Positions 44,832 to 54,464 are shown, counted from the first letter of the stretch. The stretch is 64,000 nucleotides of DNA from Tsuneonella sp. CC-YZS046 (GCF_035581365.1 NZ_CP141590.1:310001-374000), one strand, 5' to 3'. Notes: generated by a model from the sequence alone, not told the origin. Translations and numbers: made by a program.

Positions 44832-45464
44832 TCAGGCGCGGGAATAGAGCCGGGCTTCCGCCTCGCGGCGGCGGACCAGCCCGTTCATGATCCTGCCGCC
44901 GGCATGGACCCAGCGCGCGAACTCGGCTTGCGCGCCGCTGTAATCGCCGGAGCGATGCTTGCGGGTGAGGGTAGCCCGATGGATCGCCCCGGTGTTGTAA
45001 TGGAAGCTCACCAGCGCATCGAACTGGTTCTGGCTGGTCGGCGCATCGCCGATGGCGTGGTCGACTTCGCGCGCATAGCGGATCAGGTCCGTGGCCAGCC
45101 TCGCATCGCATTGCGCCTGGTCCCAGACGGTGCCCGGGCCGATGCCCGCGCCGGTGGCGCCCCAGCCGATAGTCCAGGGCGCGGCGCCGGTTGCCGGATC
45201 GGGATAGGCTTCATAACGGCCGTCGGCCCTGCGTTTCGCGCATCCCTCGAACCGCTTGATGAGATCGATCCCGGCTCGCCCGATCGCGCGGGGCGAGGGA
45301 ATCGGGTGGGAAACCGGTCCGGTAGCAGGCGCAGGATCGGCAGGAAGCCCGCGGTCGGCCGGAGCGGAATCCGGACTTGCCGTAGAGCCCGGGCCGGCGG
45401 GGGTGGGTGCGGGAACCAGGCCCAGCAGCCGCAGCAGGACAATCAGGAGGTTTTCCATCCACAT
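44832..45464 (-). CDS. GH24 lysozyme with N-terminal hydrophobic anchor
   Basis: The 210-residue protein starts with a hydrophobic helix (MENLLIVLLRLLGLVPAP), then a Pro/Ala/Ser linker (about 20-58) and a glycoside hydrolase 24 domain with Glu73 in RFEGCAK, Asp89 in YPDPATG and Thr98 in PWTIGWGATG: the Glu-Asp-Thr triad of T4-type lysozymes. The weakly hydrophobic start could be a signal-arrest-release or signal sequence exporting it to peptidoglycan. No holin or phage genes are nearby. GAAAGG precedes the ATG at 45464. The rest of the upstream frame is not conserved-looking. Confidence 0.85.
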   Translation of the reverse strand: MWMENLLIVLLRLLGLVPAPTPAGPGSTASPDSAPADRGLPADPAPATGPVSHPIPSPRAIGRAGIDLIKRFEGCAKRRADGRYEAYPDPATGAAPWTIGWGATGAGIGPGTVWDQAQCDARLATDLIRYAREVDHAIGDAPTSQNQFDALVSFHYNTGAIHRATLTRKHRSGDYSGAQAEFARWVHAGGRIMNGLVRRREAEARLYSRA

Positions 45465-45545
45465 GATCCGAGACCTTTCAAGGAAAAGTTTGGAACATAT
45501 AAAGAACATATAATGGTGTAGGAAAGAGGATTCGCGGAAAGGAAA

Positions 45546-45564
45546 TTTGCTGCAACGCAGCAAA
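45546..45564 (+). promoter_or_regulatory. Inverted repeat CTGC-N3-GCAG (PhaR-like) before the GGDEF-EAL gene
   Basis: TTTGCTGC-AAC-GCAGCAAA is a perfect 8-base inverted repeat in the AT-rich gap between the lysozyme gene and the GGDEF-EAL gene. The core fits the CTGC-N3/4-GCAG pattern reported for the polyhydroxyalkanoate regulator PhaR. TTAACCA follows at 45568-45574. On the minus strand it also resembles a hairpin followed by T residues. Confidence 0.35.
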
Positions 45565-45616
45565 AAATTAACCAGCGAAGGCTTAGCTGACATGTGTAGG
45601 CCAGAGGGATTGCTAC

Positions 45617-47716
45617 GTGGCGTCGGAGACAAGTCCAATTTCCAATATTTCCTGCCGGGCGGATAGCGCTGCCCTGGAAGGGTTGCAGGCGGCGAAGGAA
45701 GCGGCGGACCGGGCGGAAAAGCGATTGCGTGCGGCAATCGACGCGCTGCCGGAAGGGATCGTCTTTCTCGACGAGGAAGGCCGCTACATCCTGTGGAACC
45801 AGCGCTATGCGGAAATCTACGCGAAATCCGCCGATCTGCTGGAGCCGGGGGTGCGCCTGGCGGACACGCTGAGGATCGGGGTGCAACGCGGCGATTATCC
45901 GGAGGCCGCGGGCCGGGAAGAGGAATGGCTGACCCACCGCCTGTCCCTTCTGAACAACCCGGGGATGCGGCACGAGCAGCTTCTCTCCAATGGCCGCTGG
46001 ATCATGATCGAGGAGCGCAAGACGGACGATGGCGGGACCATCGGCCTGCGCGTCGACATCACCGATCTCAAGGAGCGGGAGGAATCCTTCCGTCTGCTGT
46101 TCGAAGGCAATCCGGTTCCGCTGGTCGTCTACGATCCGCGAACCGAAACGATCCGCGCGGCGAATGCCGCCGCGGCGGAACATTTCGGCTATCCCATCGG
46201 CGAGATGGAAGGCCTGGCCGCGCACGCCTTGTTCGCCGAGGACGAGTGGGAGGAAGCGCAGGCCCTGCTTGCCACCAACTGCTCCGAGAAGGACAGGTTC
46301 TGGCGCCAGCGCGCGCGCGACGGTTCCCAGCTCGAATCCGTGCTGTTCACGCGCCAGTCGGTGCTGGCGGGGGAACGGGCGACGATCGTTTCGATCTTCG
46401 ACGTTACCGAGCGCCGCCGGGTCGAAGCCAGGATGGCTTATATGGCGCGGCATGACGAGATGACCGGCCTTGCCAATCGCGCGCATTGCCGCGAGCGGCT
46501 GCACGGCCTGCTGGCGCCGGAAAACTCGCCGGAGTCAGTCACTATCGCCCTTGTCGATCTCGATCATTTCAAGGCGGTCAACGACACCTACGGCCATCTC
46601 GTCGGCGATGCCCTGCTGGCCGAGGCCGCCTACCGGATGCAGGCCCTGATCCCGAAGCGGGCCTTGCTGTGCCGCATTGGCGGCGACGAATTCGCGATCA
46701 TCTTCCGCAAGGCCAGCGGCGATCAGGTCGATCTGGTCGCCAAGTCTATCGCCGTTTCGCTCGGCACCCCCTTCTTCATCGGGGATCATTCGCTGCATAT
46801 CGGGGCCACCATCGGCATCGCCTGCGCCCCGCGGGACAGTTCCGACCCGGAAACGCTGCTGCGCTACGCCGATCTCGCGCTTTATGCCTGCAAGGCGTCG
46901 CATCGCGGATCGCATCGCTGGTTCCAGCCGGCGATGGATGTCGCCGCGCAGGAGCGGTCCAGGCTGGAGAACGATTTCCGCGATGCCGTCCACAAGGGCG
47001 ATCTGGAAGTCCACTACCAGCCGCTTATCAATCTCGAGAATGGCGAGGTGGAAGGCTATGAGGCGCTGCTGCGCTGGAACCATCCTTCCCATGGCGCGGT
47101 TTCGCCCGAAGTGTTCATCCCGCTGGCCGAGGAAATGGGCCTGATCGACACGGTTGGCCAATATGTCCTGCAGACCGCATGCCGCGAAGCGCGGGATTGG
47201 CCGCCGAATGTCAACCTCTCGGTCAATGTCTCGCCGTTGCAGTTCCGCAGCGGCAATCTTCTCAACACCGTGCTGCAGGCGCTCTCGGCCTCGGGCCTGG
47301 CGCCGGAGCGGCTGGAACTGGAGATCACCGAGGCGGTGCTGATGGACAAGGGGCCGCGCTCGTCCTCCATCATCCGCAGCCTGCGCGCCTTGGGCGTCGG
47401 CCTGTCGATGGACGATTTCGGCACCGGATACAGCTCGCTGCGCTATCTGCTGAGCTACCCCTTCACCAAGATCAAGATCGACAAGTCCTTCATCCTGAGC
47501 CTGCAGGAAGAGGACAATTCGCGCGCCGTCATCCGCGCGGTGATCGGCTTGAGCAAGAGCCTGGGCCTGACCGTGACGGCGGAAGGCATCGAGCACGAGG
47601 CGGTGCGGGATTATTTGCGCGAGGAGGGCTGCACGCAGGGGCAGGGCTATCTCTTCGGGAAGGCCCGGCCCGCTGCGGAACTCGGCCTGTTCGACGCGGG
47701 AAGAAACGCCGCCTGA
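45617..47716 (+). CDS. PAS-PAS-GGDEF-EAL cyclic-di-GMP signalling protein
   Basis: The 699-residue soluble protein begins with a short coiled coil, then two PAS domains (about 35-150 and 155-275), a GGDEF domain with intact RIGGDEFAI and an EAL domain with intact YEALLRW, DDFGTGYSSL and KIDKSF. Both synthase and phosphodiesterase sites look complete, so it could make or degrade c-di-GMP depending on PAS input. There are no membrane helices. The GTG start was taken because no ATG precedes the first PAS; ribosome-binding sequence is weak. The gene stands alone. Confidence 0.88.
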   Translation: MASETSPISNISCRADSAALEGLQAAKEAADRAEKRLRAAIDALPEGIVFLDEEGRYILWNQRYAEIYAKSADLLEPGVRLADTLRIGVQRGDYPEAAGREEEWLTHRLSLLNNPGMRHEQLLSNGRWIMIEERKTDDGGTIGLRVDITDLKEREESFRLLFEGNPVPLVVYDPRTETIRAANAAAAEHFGYPIGEMEGLAAHALFAEDEWEEAQALLATNCSEKDRFWRQRARDGSQLESVLFTRQSVLAGERATIVSIFDVTERRRVEARMAYMARHDEMTGLANRAHCRERLHGLLAPENSPESVTIALVDLDHFKAVNDTYGHLVGDALLAEAAYRMQALIPKRALLCRIGGDEFAIIFRKASGDQVDLVAKSIAVSLGTPFFIGDHSLHIGATIGIACAPRDSSDPETLLRYADLALYACKASHRGSHRWFQPAMDVAAQERSRLENDFRDAVHKGDLEVHYQPLINLENGEVEGYEALLRWNHPSHGAVSPEVFIPLAEEMGLIDTVGQYVLQTACREARDWPPNVNLSVNVSPLQFRSGNLLNTVLQALSASGLAPERLELEITEAVLMDKGPRSSSIIRSLRALGVGLSMDDFGTGYSSLRYLLSYPFTKIKIDKSFILSLQEEDNSRAVIRAVIGLSKSLGLTVTAEGIEHEAVRDYLREEGCTQGQGYLFGKARPAAELGLFDAGRNAA

Positions 47717-47754
47717 GGCAGCATTGCCGGAGGGGGTGTCGATCCTTTTCCGCC

Positions 47755-47787
47755 AAAAGAAAAGGCGCCCGGATTGCTCCGGACGCC
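47755..47787 (-). terminator. Intrinsic terminator of glnA (possibly bidirectional)
   Basis: GGCGCCCGGA/TCCGGACGCC form a 10-bp stem with one mismatch and a TTGC loop. On the minus strand it is followed by TTTTCTTTT, so it terminates glnA transcription; it also lies 47 bases after the GGDEF-EAL stop. Confidence 0.8.
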
Positions 47788-47813
47788 CTTCTTCATGATC
47801 CCGTGATGAGGGA

Positions 47814-49223
47814 TCAGGAGCTGTAATACATATCGTATTCGACCGGGGCCGGAGTGGTTTCGAAGCGGATCACTTCTTCCCACTTCAGATCGCAATAGGC
47901 GTCGATCTGGTCCTTGGTGAACACGTCGCCCTTGAGCAGGAAGTCGTGGTCGGCGTCGAGCGCTAGCAGGGCTTCGCGTAGCGAGCCGCACACGGTCGGC
48001 ACCTTGGCCAGTTCCACCGGCGGCAGGTCGTACAGATTCTTGTCCATGGCGTCGCCCGGATGAATCTTGTTCTGGATGCCGTCGATGCCCGCCATCAGCA
48101 GGGCGGCGAAGGCGAGATAGGGATTGGCCAGCGGATCGGGGAAGCGGAACTCCACGCGCTTCGCCTTTTCTCCGGCGCCGTAGGGGATACGGCAGGAAGC
48201 GGAGCGGTTGCGGCCCGAATAGGCCAGCAGGACCGGCGCTTCGAAGCCCGGGACCAGGCGCTTGTAGCTGTTGGTCGTCGGGTTGGTGAAGGCGTTGAGC
48301 GCCTTGGCGTGCTTGATGACGCCGCCGATGTAGAACAGGCAGGTTTCGGACAGGCCCGCATAGCCATTGCCGGCGAAGGTCGGCTTGCCGCCCTTCCAGA
48401 TCGACATGTGGGTGTGCATGCCCGAGCCGTTGTCTTCCTTGATCGGCTTCGGCATGAAGGTCGCGGTCTTGCCATAGGCATGGGCGACCTGCTGCACGAC
48501 ATATTTGTAGACCTGCACGCGGTCGGCGGTTTCCACCAGCTTGCCGAAGGTGAGGCCCAGTTCGTGCTGCGCGGCGGCCACCTCGTGGTGGTGCTTGTCC
48601 ATCGGCAGGCCCATTTCGAGCAGGGTCGAAACCATCTCGGCGCGGACATCCATGGTGGTGTCGACCGGCGGAACCGGGAAGTAGCCGCCCTTGGCGCGCG
48701 GGCGGTGGCCCATGTTGCCGCCTTCATATTCGCGGTTGGTGTTGCCCGGCAGCTCGATATCGTCGAGCTTGAAGCCTGAACCGTCATAGCCGTCATAGAA
48801 CTTCACGTCGTCGAACATGAAGAATTCCGGCTCCGGCCCGACATAGATGGTGTCGCCGATGCCGGTGGTCTTGAGGTATTCCTCGGCGCGCTTGGCGCAG
48901 GAACGCGGGTCGCGCGAATAGAGCGAGCCATCCGACGGTTCCACGATGTCGCAGATGATGACCATCATCGGGGTGGCGGAGAACGGATCGATATAGACGG
49001 AATCGAGATCCGGCTTGAGGATCATGTCGGATTCGTTGATTTCCTTCCAGCCGGCAATCGACGAGCCGTCGAACATCAGGCCTTCTTCAAGCGCATCCTC
49101 GTTGATCGCGCTGGCGCACATCGAAAGATGCTGCCACTTGCCGCGCGGGTCCGTGAAGCGGACATCGACCCATTCGATTTCCTCGTCCTTGATACGCTTC
49201 AGGACGTCCTTTGCACTGGCCAT
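47814..49223 (-). CDS. glnA: Glutamine synthetase type I
   Basis: The 469-residue GSI has the N-terminal beta-grasp domain, the metal/ATP motifs [22 protein letters not shown] and NRSASCRIP, and the adenylylation loop [10 protein letters not shown] with its Tyr, so it should be controlled by GlnE. It condenses glutamate and ammonia. A stop-proximal hairpin (GATCCC/GGGATC) and an intrinsic terminator lie downstream. glnB lies 74 bases upstream on the same strand, the standard alphaproteobacterial glnBA operon. Confidence 0.97.
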   Translation of the reverse strand: MASAKDVLKRIKDEEIEWVDVRFTDPRGKWQHLSMCASAINEDALEEGLMFDGSSIAGWKEINESDMILKPDLDSVYIDPFSATPMMVIICDIVEPSDGSLYSRDPRSCAKRAEEYLKTTGIGDTIYVGPEPEFFMFDDVKFYDGYDGSGFKLDDIELPGNTNREYEGGNMGHRPRAKGGYFPVPPVDTTMDVRAEMVSTLLEMGLPMDKHHHEVAAAQHELGLTFGKLVETADRVQVYKYVVQQVAHAYGKTATFMPKPIKEDNGSGMHTHMSIWKGGKPTFAGNGYAGLSETCLFYIGGVIKHAKALNAFTNPTTNSYKRLVPGFEAPVLLAYSGRNRSASCRIPYGAGEKAKRVEFRFPDPLANPYLAFAALLMAGIDGIQNKIHPGDAMDKNLYDLPPVELAKVPTVCGSLREALLALDADHDFLLKGDVFTKDQIDAYCDLKWEEVIRFETTPAPVEYDMYYSS

Positions 49224-49297
49224 TTCGGTAAGTTCCCTTCTGTGCCGATTAAATTTCAGACCGCCCCTGGCTCGGACGGTCCGAGAGAAAGCTGAGC

Positions 49298-49714
<417 letters not shown>

Positions 49715-49729
49715 TCAAGAATCATGCCA
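49715..49729 (-). promoter_or_regulatory. Candidate sigma-54 promoter of glnB-glnA
   Basis: On the minus strand the sequence is TGGCATG-ATTC-TTGA, matching TGGCACG-N4-TTGC at all key positions except the last C of the -12 element. The spacing is exact. It lies about 80 bases before the glnB start. In rhizobia and Azospirillum glnBA is transcribed by NtrC and sigma-54, which supports the inference. Confidence 0.55.
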
Positions 49730-49885
49730 AGAGCCGAATGGCTGGATTAGGACAGGAATGGTTCCGCGAAAAGGGAGGAATCCGCGGGTCGTTGCCCTGA
49801 TGCGCGGGGCTGGGCCTCGGTGGCAGGCCGGGGAGGATGCCGCGCTGCGCAAAAAACGGTCAGCGGCCTGCTCAAACTTTGAGCA

Positions 49886-50809
49886 TCACAGGCGCAGGCC
49901 CGTGGTTTCGGGCAGCCCCGCCATCAGGTTGAGCGATTGCACGGCGGCCCCGCTCGCCCCTTTTCCGAGATTGTCCAGCAGGGCGATCAGCCGGGCCTGC
50001 GTGCCTTCCGGCGACCCGAAGACATAAAGCTCCAGCCGGTCGGTCGGCGCGCCGGAGCGCCGCAGCAGCAATTCGCTTTCGGGGCCTTCATGCACGGTCA
50101 CGATCGGGCTGCCCGCATAGAATTCCGTCAAGGCCGCGCGAAGCGCCGCGACATCCGCCGCCCCCTCGATCGCGGCCAGGGGAAGGGGCACTTCCACCAC
50201 CATGCCGCGATGCGCGGGAACCACCGACGGCGCGAAGACCGGGGCGTGGACCAGCCCGGCATGAATCTGCATTTCCGGCAGATGCTTGTGGTCCAGCGTC
50301 AGGCCGTAGGCGCGGAAGGCGATGTCGCCGTCCGTCTCGAACCGCTCGATCAGCGCCTTGCCGCCGCCCGAATAGCCGGACACCGCGTTCACCGTATAGG
50401 GCCAGTCGGCGGGCAGCAGCCCGGCCCGCACCAGCGGCGCGACAAGGGCGAGGAAGCCGGTCGGATAGCAGCCCGGATTGCTGACCCGCGTGGCCCGGGC
50501 GACCAGCTCCGCTCCGATCAGCTCGGGAAAGCCGAAGGTCCAGCCATCGGCCACGCGATGCGCGCTCGACGCGTCGATTACGCGGACCTGCGGATTGTCG
50601 ATCATCGCCACGGCGGCCCGGGCGGCATCGTCCGGCAGGCAGAGGATCACGAAATCCGCGGCGTTGAGCGCTTCCTTGCGGGCCGCATCATCCTTGCGCC
50701 GCGCCTCGTCCAGCGACAGGATGGTGAACTCCGCGCGGCCCGAGAGCCGTTCCGCGATTTCCAGGCCGGTCGTTCCGACGGCGCCATCGATGAAGACGGT
50801 CTTGCTCAT
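49886..50809 (-). CDS. argC: N-acetyl-gamma-glutamyl-phosphate reductase
   Basis: The 307-residue enzyme is the short (type 2) ArgC: IDGAVGTTGLEIAERL for NADP binding, catalytic Cys114 in SNPGCYPTGF, and the His in HKHLPEMQIHAGL. It makes N-acetylglutamate semialdehyde in arginine synthesis. The start overlaps the stop of the SH3 protein gene by 4 bases (ATGA). About 250 bases separate it from glnB, all on the minus strand. Confidence 0.93.
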   Translation of the reverse strand: MSKTVFIDGAVGTTGLEIAERLSGRAEFTILSLDEARRKDDAARKEALNAADFVILCLPDDAARAAVAMIDNPQVRVIDASSAHRVADGWTFGFPELIGAELVARATRVSNPGCYPTGFLALVAPLVRAGLLPADWPYTVNAVSGYSGGGKALIERFETDGDIAFRAYGLTLDHKHLPEMQIHAGLVHAPVFAPSVVPAHRGMVVEVPLPLAAIEGAADVAALRAALTEFYAGSPIVTVHEGPESELLLRRSGAPTDRLELYVFGSPEGTQARLIALLDNLGKGASGAAVQSLNLMAGLPETTGLRL

Positions 50810-51165
50810 TCCGAGTGTCCTTCAAGCAGGTGCAGCGCCACATAGCCGACAGGCCCATCCGGCCCGCAACTGCCCCACGCCCAATTGCCCGCTATGTCCA
50901 GCACTTCGAACACCTCGCCAGCGGCCAGATTTCCCAGGATTTCGCCATCCTCGCGCCCGGACGCGCGCAGTGTCGCTCCACCCGCGAGCACCCGGCGAGG
51001 GGATGGCACGGCATAATGCGGCACGAAATATTTCCCCGCCAGCCCGATATGCGCAAGATCGCCGCGCACGGGCAGGCCCCGCGTCTCCGGCCTCGCCACC
51101 GGCCCGGATAGCGCAAACGGCCCCAGCGGCTGCGTCCCGCCGATTTCGGATGGCTGATCTGTCAC
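50806..51165 (-). CDS. SH3-domain protein, unknown function
   Basis: The 119-residue protein has a Pro/Gly-rich N-terminus and a C-terminal bacterial SH3-like fold: LRASGREDGEILGNLAAGEVFEVLDIAGNWAWGSCGPDGPVGYVALHLLE. There is no signal peptide, so it is probably cytoplasmic, which is unusual for SH3_3 domains that often bind cell wall. It resembles a small companion of cell-wall NlpC/P60 or M17 peptidase genes. Coupled to argC by ATGA; the leucyl aminopeptidase gene lies 120 bases further upstream in the same direction. Confidence 0.75.
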   Translation of the reverse strand: MTDQPSEIGGTQPLGPFALSGPVARPETRGLPVRGDLAHIGLAGKYFVPHYAVPSPRRVLAGGATLRASGREDGEILGNLAAGEVFEVLDIAGNWAWGSCGPDGPVGYVALHLLEGHSE

Positions 51166-51285
51166 GTGTCCTGCAAGCTCCTGCGGTCCGGGGAAGCGGC
51201 GCGCTTAGACGGCCAGCCCGGCTCGGGCAAGATCGTAAGATGAAGGCGGGCCAGGCGGCCAGGTCGGCCCCGGGTCGGTCCCAGG

Positions 51286-52668
51286 TCAGCCATAGCGGCG
51301 CAGCAGCATGTGCCAGGCCGCGCGCAGGCCCAGCGCTTCGCCCCCGGCGGGCCGTCCGGGCTTTGCCGAAGGACGCCATGCGAAGGTGTCGAAATGCGCC
51401 CAGTCTATCCCTTCCTCCACGAATCTTTCGAGGAACAGCCCGGCGATGATGGTGCCGGCGAAGGGCGTGGCCGATGCATTGTTGAGATCGGCGATTTCCG
51501 ATTTGAGATAATCGCCATAGGGCTGGTGCAGGGGCAGGCGCCATAGCGGATCGTCATGGCCGTCCCCAGCCGCGCGCAATGCCTCCGCCGTGTCGTCGCT
51601 GCGCGCCATCAGCGCGGGCAGGTCCGGCCCCAGGGCCACGCGGGCCGCGCCGGTGAGAGTCGCGAAATCGAGGATCAGCTCCGGCTTTTCCTCGCAGGCG
51701 CGGGCCAGCGCATCGGCCAGGACCAGCCGCCCCTCCGCGTCGGTATTGCCGATTTCGACGCTCAGCCCCTTGCGCGATGCGAGGATGTCGCCCGGGCGGA
51801 AGGCATTGCCGGCAATCGCATTCTCCACGGCGGGCATCAGCACCTGCAGCCGCACCCGCAGGCCGGTTTCCATAATCAATCCGGCCAGCGCCAGAACATG
51901 AGCCGCGCCGCCCATGTCCTTCTTCATCAGCAGCATGCCGGACGCGGGCTTGATGTCGAGGCCGCCGGAATCGAAGCAGACGCCCTTTCCGACGAGCGCT
52001 ACGCGTGGCGCCTGCGCATCGCCCCATGCCAGTTCGATCATGCGCGGCGCGTGGGACCGGCCCGCCGCCCGACCGACCGCATGGACCATCGGATAATCCT
52101 GCTCCAGCGCATCGCCCTTGGTCACGGTGAGTTGCGCGCGGTATTTCTTCGCGAGCGCTTCCGCCTCGGCTTCCAGTTCCGCTGGCCCCATGTCCTGCGC
52201 GGGCGTGTTCACCAGATCGCGCACCCTGGCGATGGCGGCGGCTTCCGCCAGCGCCGGCCCGACCGCCGCCGGTTCGCCGGTCAGCAGGATGCGCGGGCCT
52301 GTCGGTTCCTTGGGCTCGCGATAGCGCGTGAAGCGATACTGGGCTGTCTGCCAGCCGATCAGCGCGGGGCCAGGCTCCCCTTCCGCGAGGACATAGGTTC
52401 CGGCGGGGAGGATTTCGGCCAGCCGGGCCATGCACCAGCTTGAAAGCGATTGCGTGTCGGCCACGCCGCCGACCGCGAACCAGCCGTCGCCATCCGGCAC
52501 GATGCCGACCTCATAGCCCTCTCCCTTGAATTTCTGCCCTTCCAGCGCGGCGCGCTGGAGCGGGGAAAGGCGCTTCGCCCATTGGGCAAAGCCGGACTTG
52601 TCGACGAGATGGATCGAAATGGCCTTCTGGCCCCGATTCGGCTGGATAAGTGCGTGTTTGTCGGACAT
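51286..52668 (-). CDS. M17-family leucyl aminopeptidase
   Basis: The 460-residue metallopeptidase has the M17 metal and catalytic residues: VALVGKGVCFDSGGLDIKPASGMLLMKKDMGGAA and NTDAEGRLVLADAL. The N-terminal domain is short. It removes N-terminal residues from peptides in the cytoplasm. Start MSDKHALIQP at 52668 is preferred; MSANMSDK from 52680 is possible but would overlap the start codon of the divergent lipoprotein gene. Confidence 0.9.
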   Translation of the reverse strand: MSDKHALIQPNRGQKAISIHLVDKSGFAQWAKRLSPLQRAALEGQKFKGEGYEVGIVPDGDGWFAVGGVADTQSLSSWCMARLAEILPAGTYVLAEGEPGPALIGWQTAQYRFTRYREPKEPTGPRILLTGEPAAVGPALAEAAAIARVRDLVNTPAQDMGPAELEAEAEALAKKYRAQLTVTKGDALEQDYPMVHAVGRAAGRSHAPRMIELAWGDAQAPRVALVGKGVCFDSGGLDIKPASGMLLMKKDMGGAAHVLALAGLIMETGLRVRLQVLMPAVENAIAGNAFRPGDILASRKGLSVEIGNTDAEGRLVLADALARACEEKPELILDFATLTGAARVALGPDLPALMARSDDTAEALRAAGDGHDDPLWRLPLHQPYGDYLKSEIADLNNASATPFAGTIIAGLFLERFVEEGIDWAHFDTFAWRPSAKPGRPAGGEALGLRAAWHMLLRRYG

Positions 52669-52678
52669 ATTTGCGCTC

Positions 52679-53554
52679 ATGCCGCAGCGAATCGATCTTC
52701 GCGAGGGGAAATCGTATCATGCCCGCCTTTGGCTGGCGGTGGCTGGCGCGCTGATGCTTGCGTCTTGCGGGACGGACAGCGGCGCCGATGTCGCGGATGA
52801 CGCTTCTCCAGCCGTGGGCGCTACCGCCGCCGCCGCTTCCGGCGATGTGGATGCCACCGCGAAAGCATCCGCCGGGGCGGGGGGCGCCCGCAAGGTCGAC
52901 GAAGAGAACGAATTGTTCTCCTTCGTTTATTCCTATCCGGCGGCCGCGGGCGATATTCCCCGATTGAAGGCCTCGCTGGATGCCCGGCTGGAAGAGGAAC
53001 GGGGCAAGCTCGACAAGGACGCCCGGCAATTCAAGCAGGAAGCGGCGGCGGACGGCTTCCCCTATCGCGCCTATGCCAACCAGACCGACTGGGCGGTGGT
53101 GGCCGACCTTCCGGGCTGGCTCAGCCTGTCGGCGGAGAAATATTCCTATACCGGCGGCGCGCATGGAATGACCGTGTTCGATTCGCTGCTGTGGGACAGG
53201 CAGGCGCAGGTGGAGCGTGCGCCGCTCTCGCTGTTCCTCTCGCGCGATGCGCTGGAAGCGGCGATCAAGCCCGCCTTCTGCGAAGAGCTGGATCGGCAGC
53301 GCGTAAAGAAGCGGGGCGTCGAGTTCGACCGGGCCAATCCCGGGATGTTCGACGAATGCATCGGACTGGCCTCCACCACCGTCCTGCTCGGCTCCGCCAA
53401 TCGCAAGACGTTCGACCGGGTCGGTTTCCTGATCCCGCCCTATGAAGCCGGGCCTTATGCGGAAGGCGCCTATGAAGTGATCTTGCCGGTCAGCGAGGCG
53501 ATCCTGCGGGCGGTGAAACCGGAATTTCGCGGCAGCTTCACCGTTTCGCGTTGA
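52679..53554 (+). CDS. Lipoprotein with DUF4163/DUF3298-like (RsiV-type) domain
   Basis: The 291-residue protein has a lipoprotein signal ending LASC (Cys30), a low-complexity Ala/Asp stretch (about 35-70) and a domain FSFVYSYPAAAGDIPRLKASLDARLEEE ... SLSAEKYSYTGGAHGMTVFDSLLWD ... LPVSEAILRAVKPEF, which fits the DUF4163/DUF3298 pair. The related RsiV in Bacillus binds lysozyme, but no sigma factor gene is adjacent here. The ATG sits only 10 bases from the divergent aminopeptidase start, so each promoter must lie inside the other gene. The map gene follows after 39 bases. Confidence 0.75.
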   Translation: MPQRIDLREGKSYHARLWLAVAGALMLASCGTDSGADVADDASPAVGATAAAASGDVDATAKASAGAGGARKVDEENELFSFVYSYPAAAGDIPRLKASLDARLEEERGKLDKDARQFKQEAAADGFPYRAYANQTDWAVVADLPGWLSLSAEKYSYTGGAHGMTVFDSLLWDRQAQVERAPLSLFLSRDALEAAIKPAFCEELDRQRVKKRGVEFDRANPGMFDECIGLASTTVLLGSANRKTFDRVGFLIPPYEAGPYAEGAYEVILPVSEAILRAVKPEFRGSFTVSR

Positions 53555-53593
53555 ACGCTCGCAATTCAGGCCCCTTCCCGCTACATGGGGCGG

Positions 53594-54424
53594 ATGAGCG
53601 AATATCAGATCATAAGCGAAGGCGAGACTGTCCTGCGTGACGGCTCGATCAAACTGCACGGCCCGGACGGGTTCGAAGGGATGCGCCGGGCCGGGCGGCT
53701 CGCGGCTGAAATTCTGGATGCGATGGTGCCGCTGGTCCAGCCGGGCGTGACCACGGCGGAACTGGACGATGTGGTGCGCCAGATGACCCTGGATGGCGGG
53801 GGCGTGCCGGCAACGCTCGGCTATCGCGGCTATGCGCATAGCTGCTGCATCTCGATCAACCATGTAGTGTGCCACGGCATCCCCTCGGACAAGGCGCTGA
53901 AGGACGGCGACATCGTGAATATCGACGTCACGCCCCTGCTGGACGGCTGGCATGGCGACAGCAGCCGGATGTATCTGGTGGGCGATGTGCCGCTGAAGGC
54001 GCGCCGCCTGGTCGACGTCACCTACGAATGCCTGATGCTGGGCATCGAGCAGGCGAGGCCGGGCAACCGGCTGGGCGATATCGGCGCGGCGATCCAGGCC
54101 CATGCCGAAAAATACCGCTACGGCATCGTGCGCGAATTCTGCGGCCACGGGCTGGGGCGGCTGTTCCACGATGCGCCCGAAGTGGTCCATGCGGCCAAGG
54201 CCGGCACCGGCCCCGAGCTGCGTCCGGGCATGTTCTTCACCATCGAGCCGATGATCAATCTCGGCAAGCCGTGGTGCAAGATGTTGAGCGACGGCTGGAC
54301 CGCCGTGACCCGCGATAAGTCGCTTTCTGCGCAGTTTGAGCACTCGATAGGTATCACCGAGGACGGGCACGAGATTTTCACGAAAAGCCCGAAAGGGCTG
54401 GATCAGCCACCTTATATGGCGTGA
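53594..54424 (+). CDS. map: Methionine aminopeptidase type I
   Basis: The 276-residue enzyme has the five metal ligands in the standard blocks: NIDVTPLLDGWHGDSSRMY, FCGHGLGRLFHDAPEV, TIEPMINLG and AQFEHSIGITEDG, plus YAHSCCISINHVVCHG. It removes the initiator Met from nascent proteins. An alternative ATG lies 9 bases upstream; GGGGCGG before 53594 favours the second. Length is normal. Confidence 0.95.
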   Translation: MSEYQIISEGETVLRDGSIKLHGPDGFEGMRRAGRLAAEILDAMVPLVQPGVTTAELDDVVRQMTLDGGGVPATLGYRGYAHSCCISINHVVCHGIPSDKALKDGDIVNIDVTPLLDGWHGDSSRMYLVGDVPLKARRLVDVTYECLMLGIEQARPGNRLGDIGAAIQAHAEKYRYGIVREFCGHGLGRLFHDAPEVVHAAKAGTGPELRPGMFFTIEPMINLGKPWCKMLSDGWTAVTRDKSLSAQFEHSIGITEDGHEIFTKSPKGLDQPPYMA

Positions 54425-54464
54425 TGAATCGCCGCCGGCGCGGCTGCCTGGCCTGGGTTCCGGT

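Noticed and set aside
44832-45464. Prophage remnant suggested by the GH24 lysozyme
   Set aside because: No holin, terminase, integrase or structural phage gene and no composition change lies nearby; both neighbours are core genes.
52679-53554. RsiV-type anti-sigma system
   Set aside because: The domain resembles RsiV's extracellular part, but there is no cytoplasmic anti-sigma region and no ECF sigma gene next to it.
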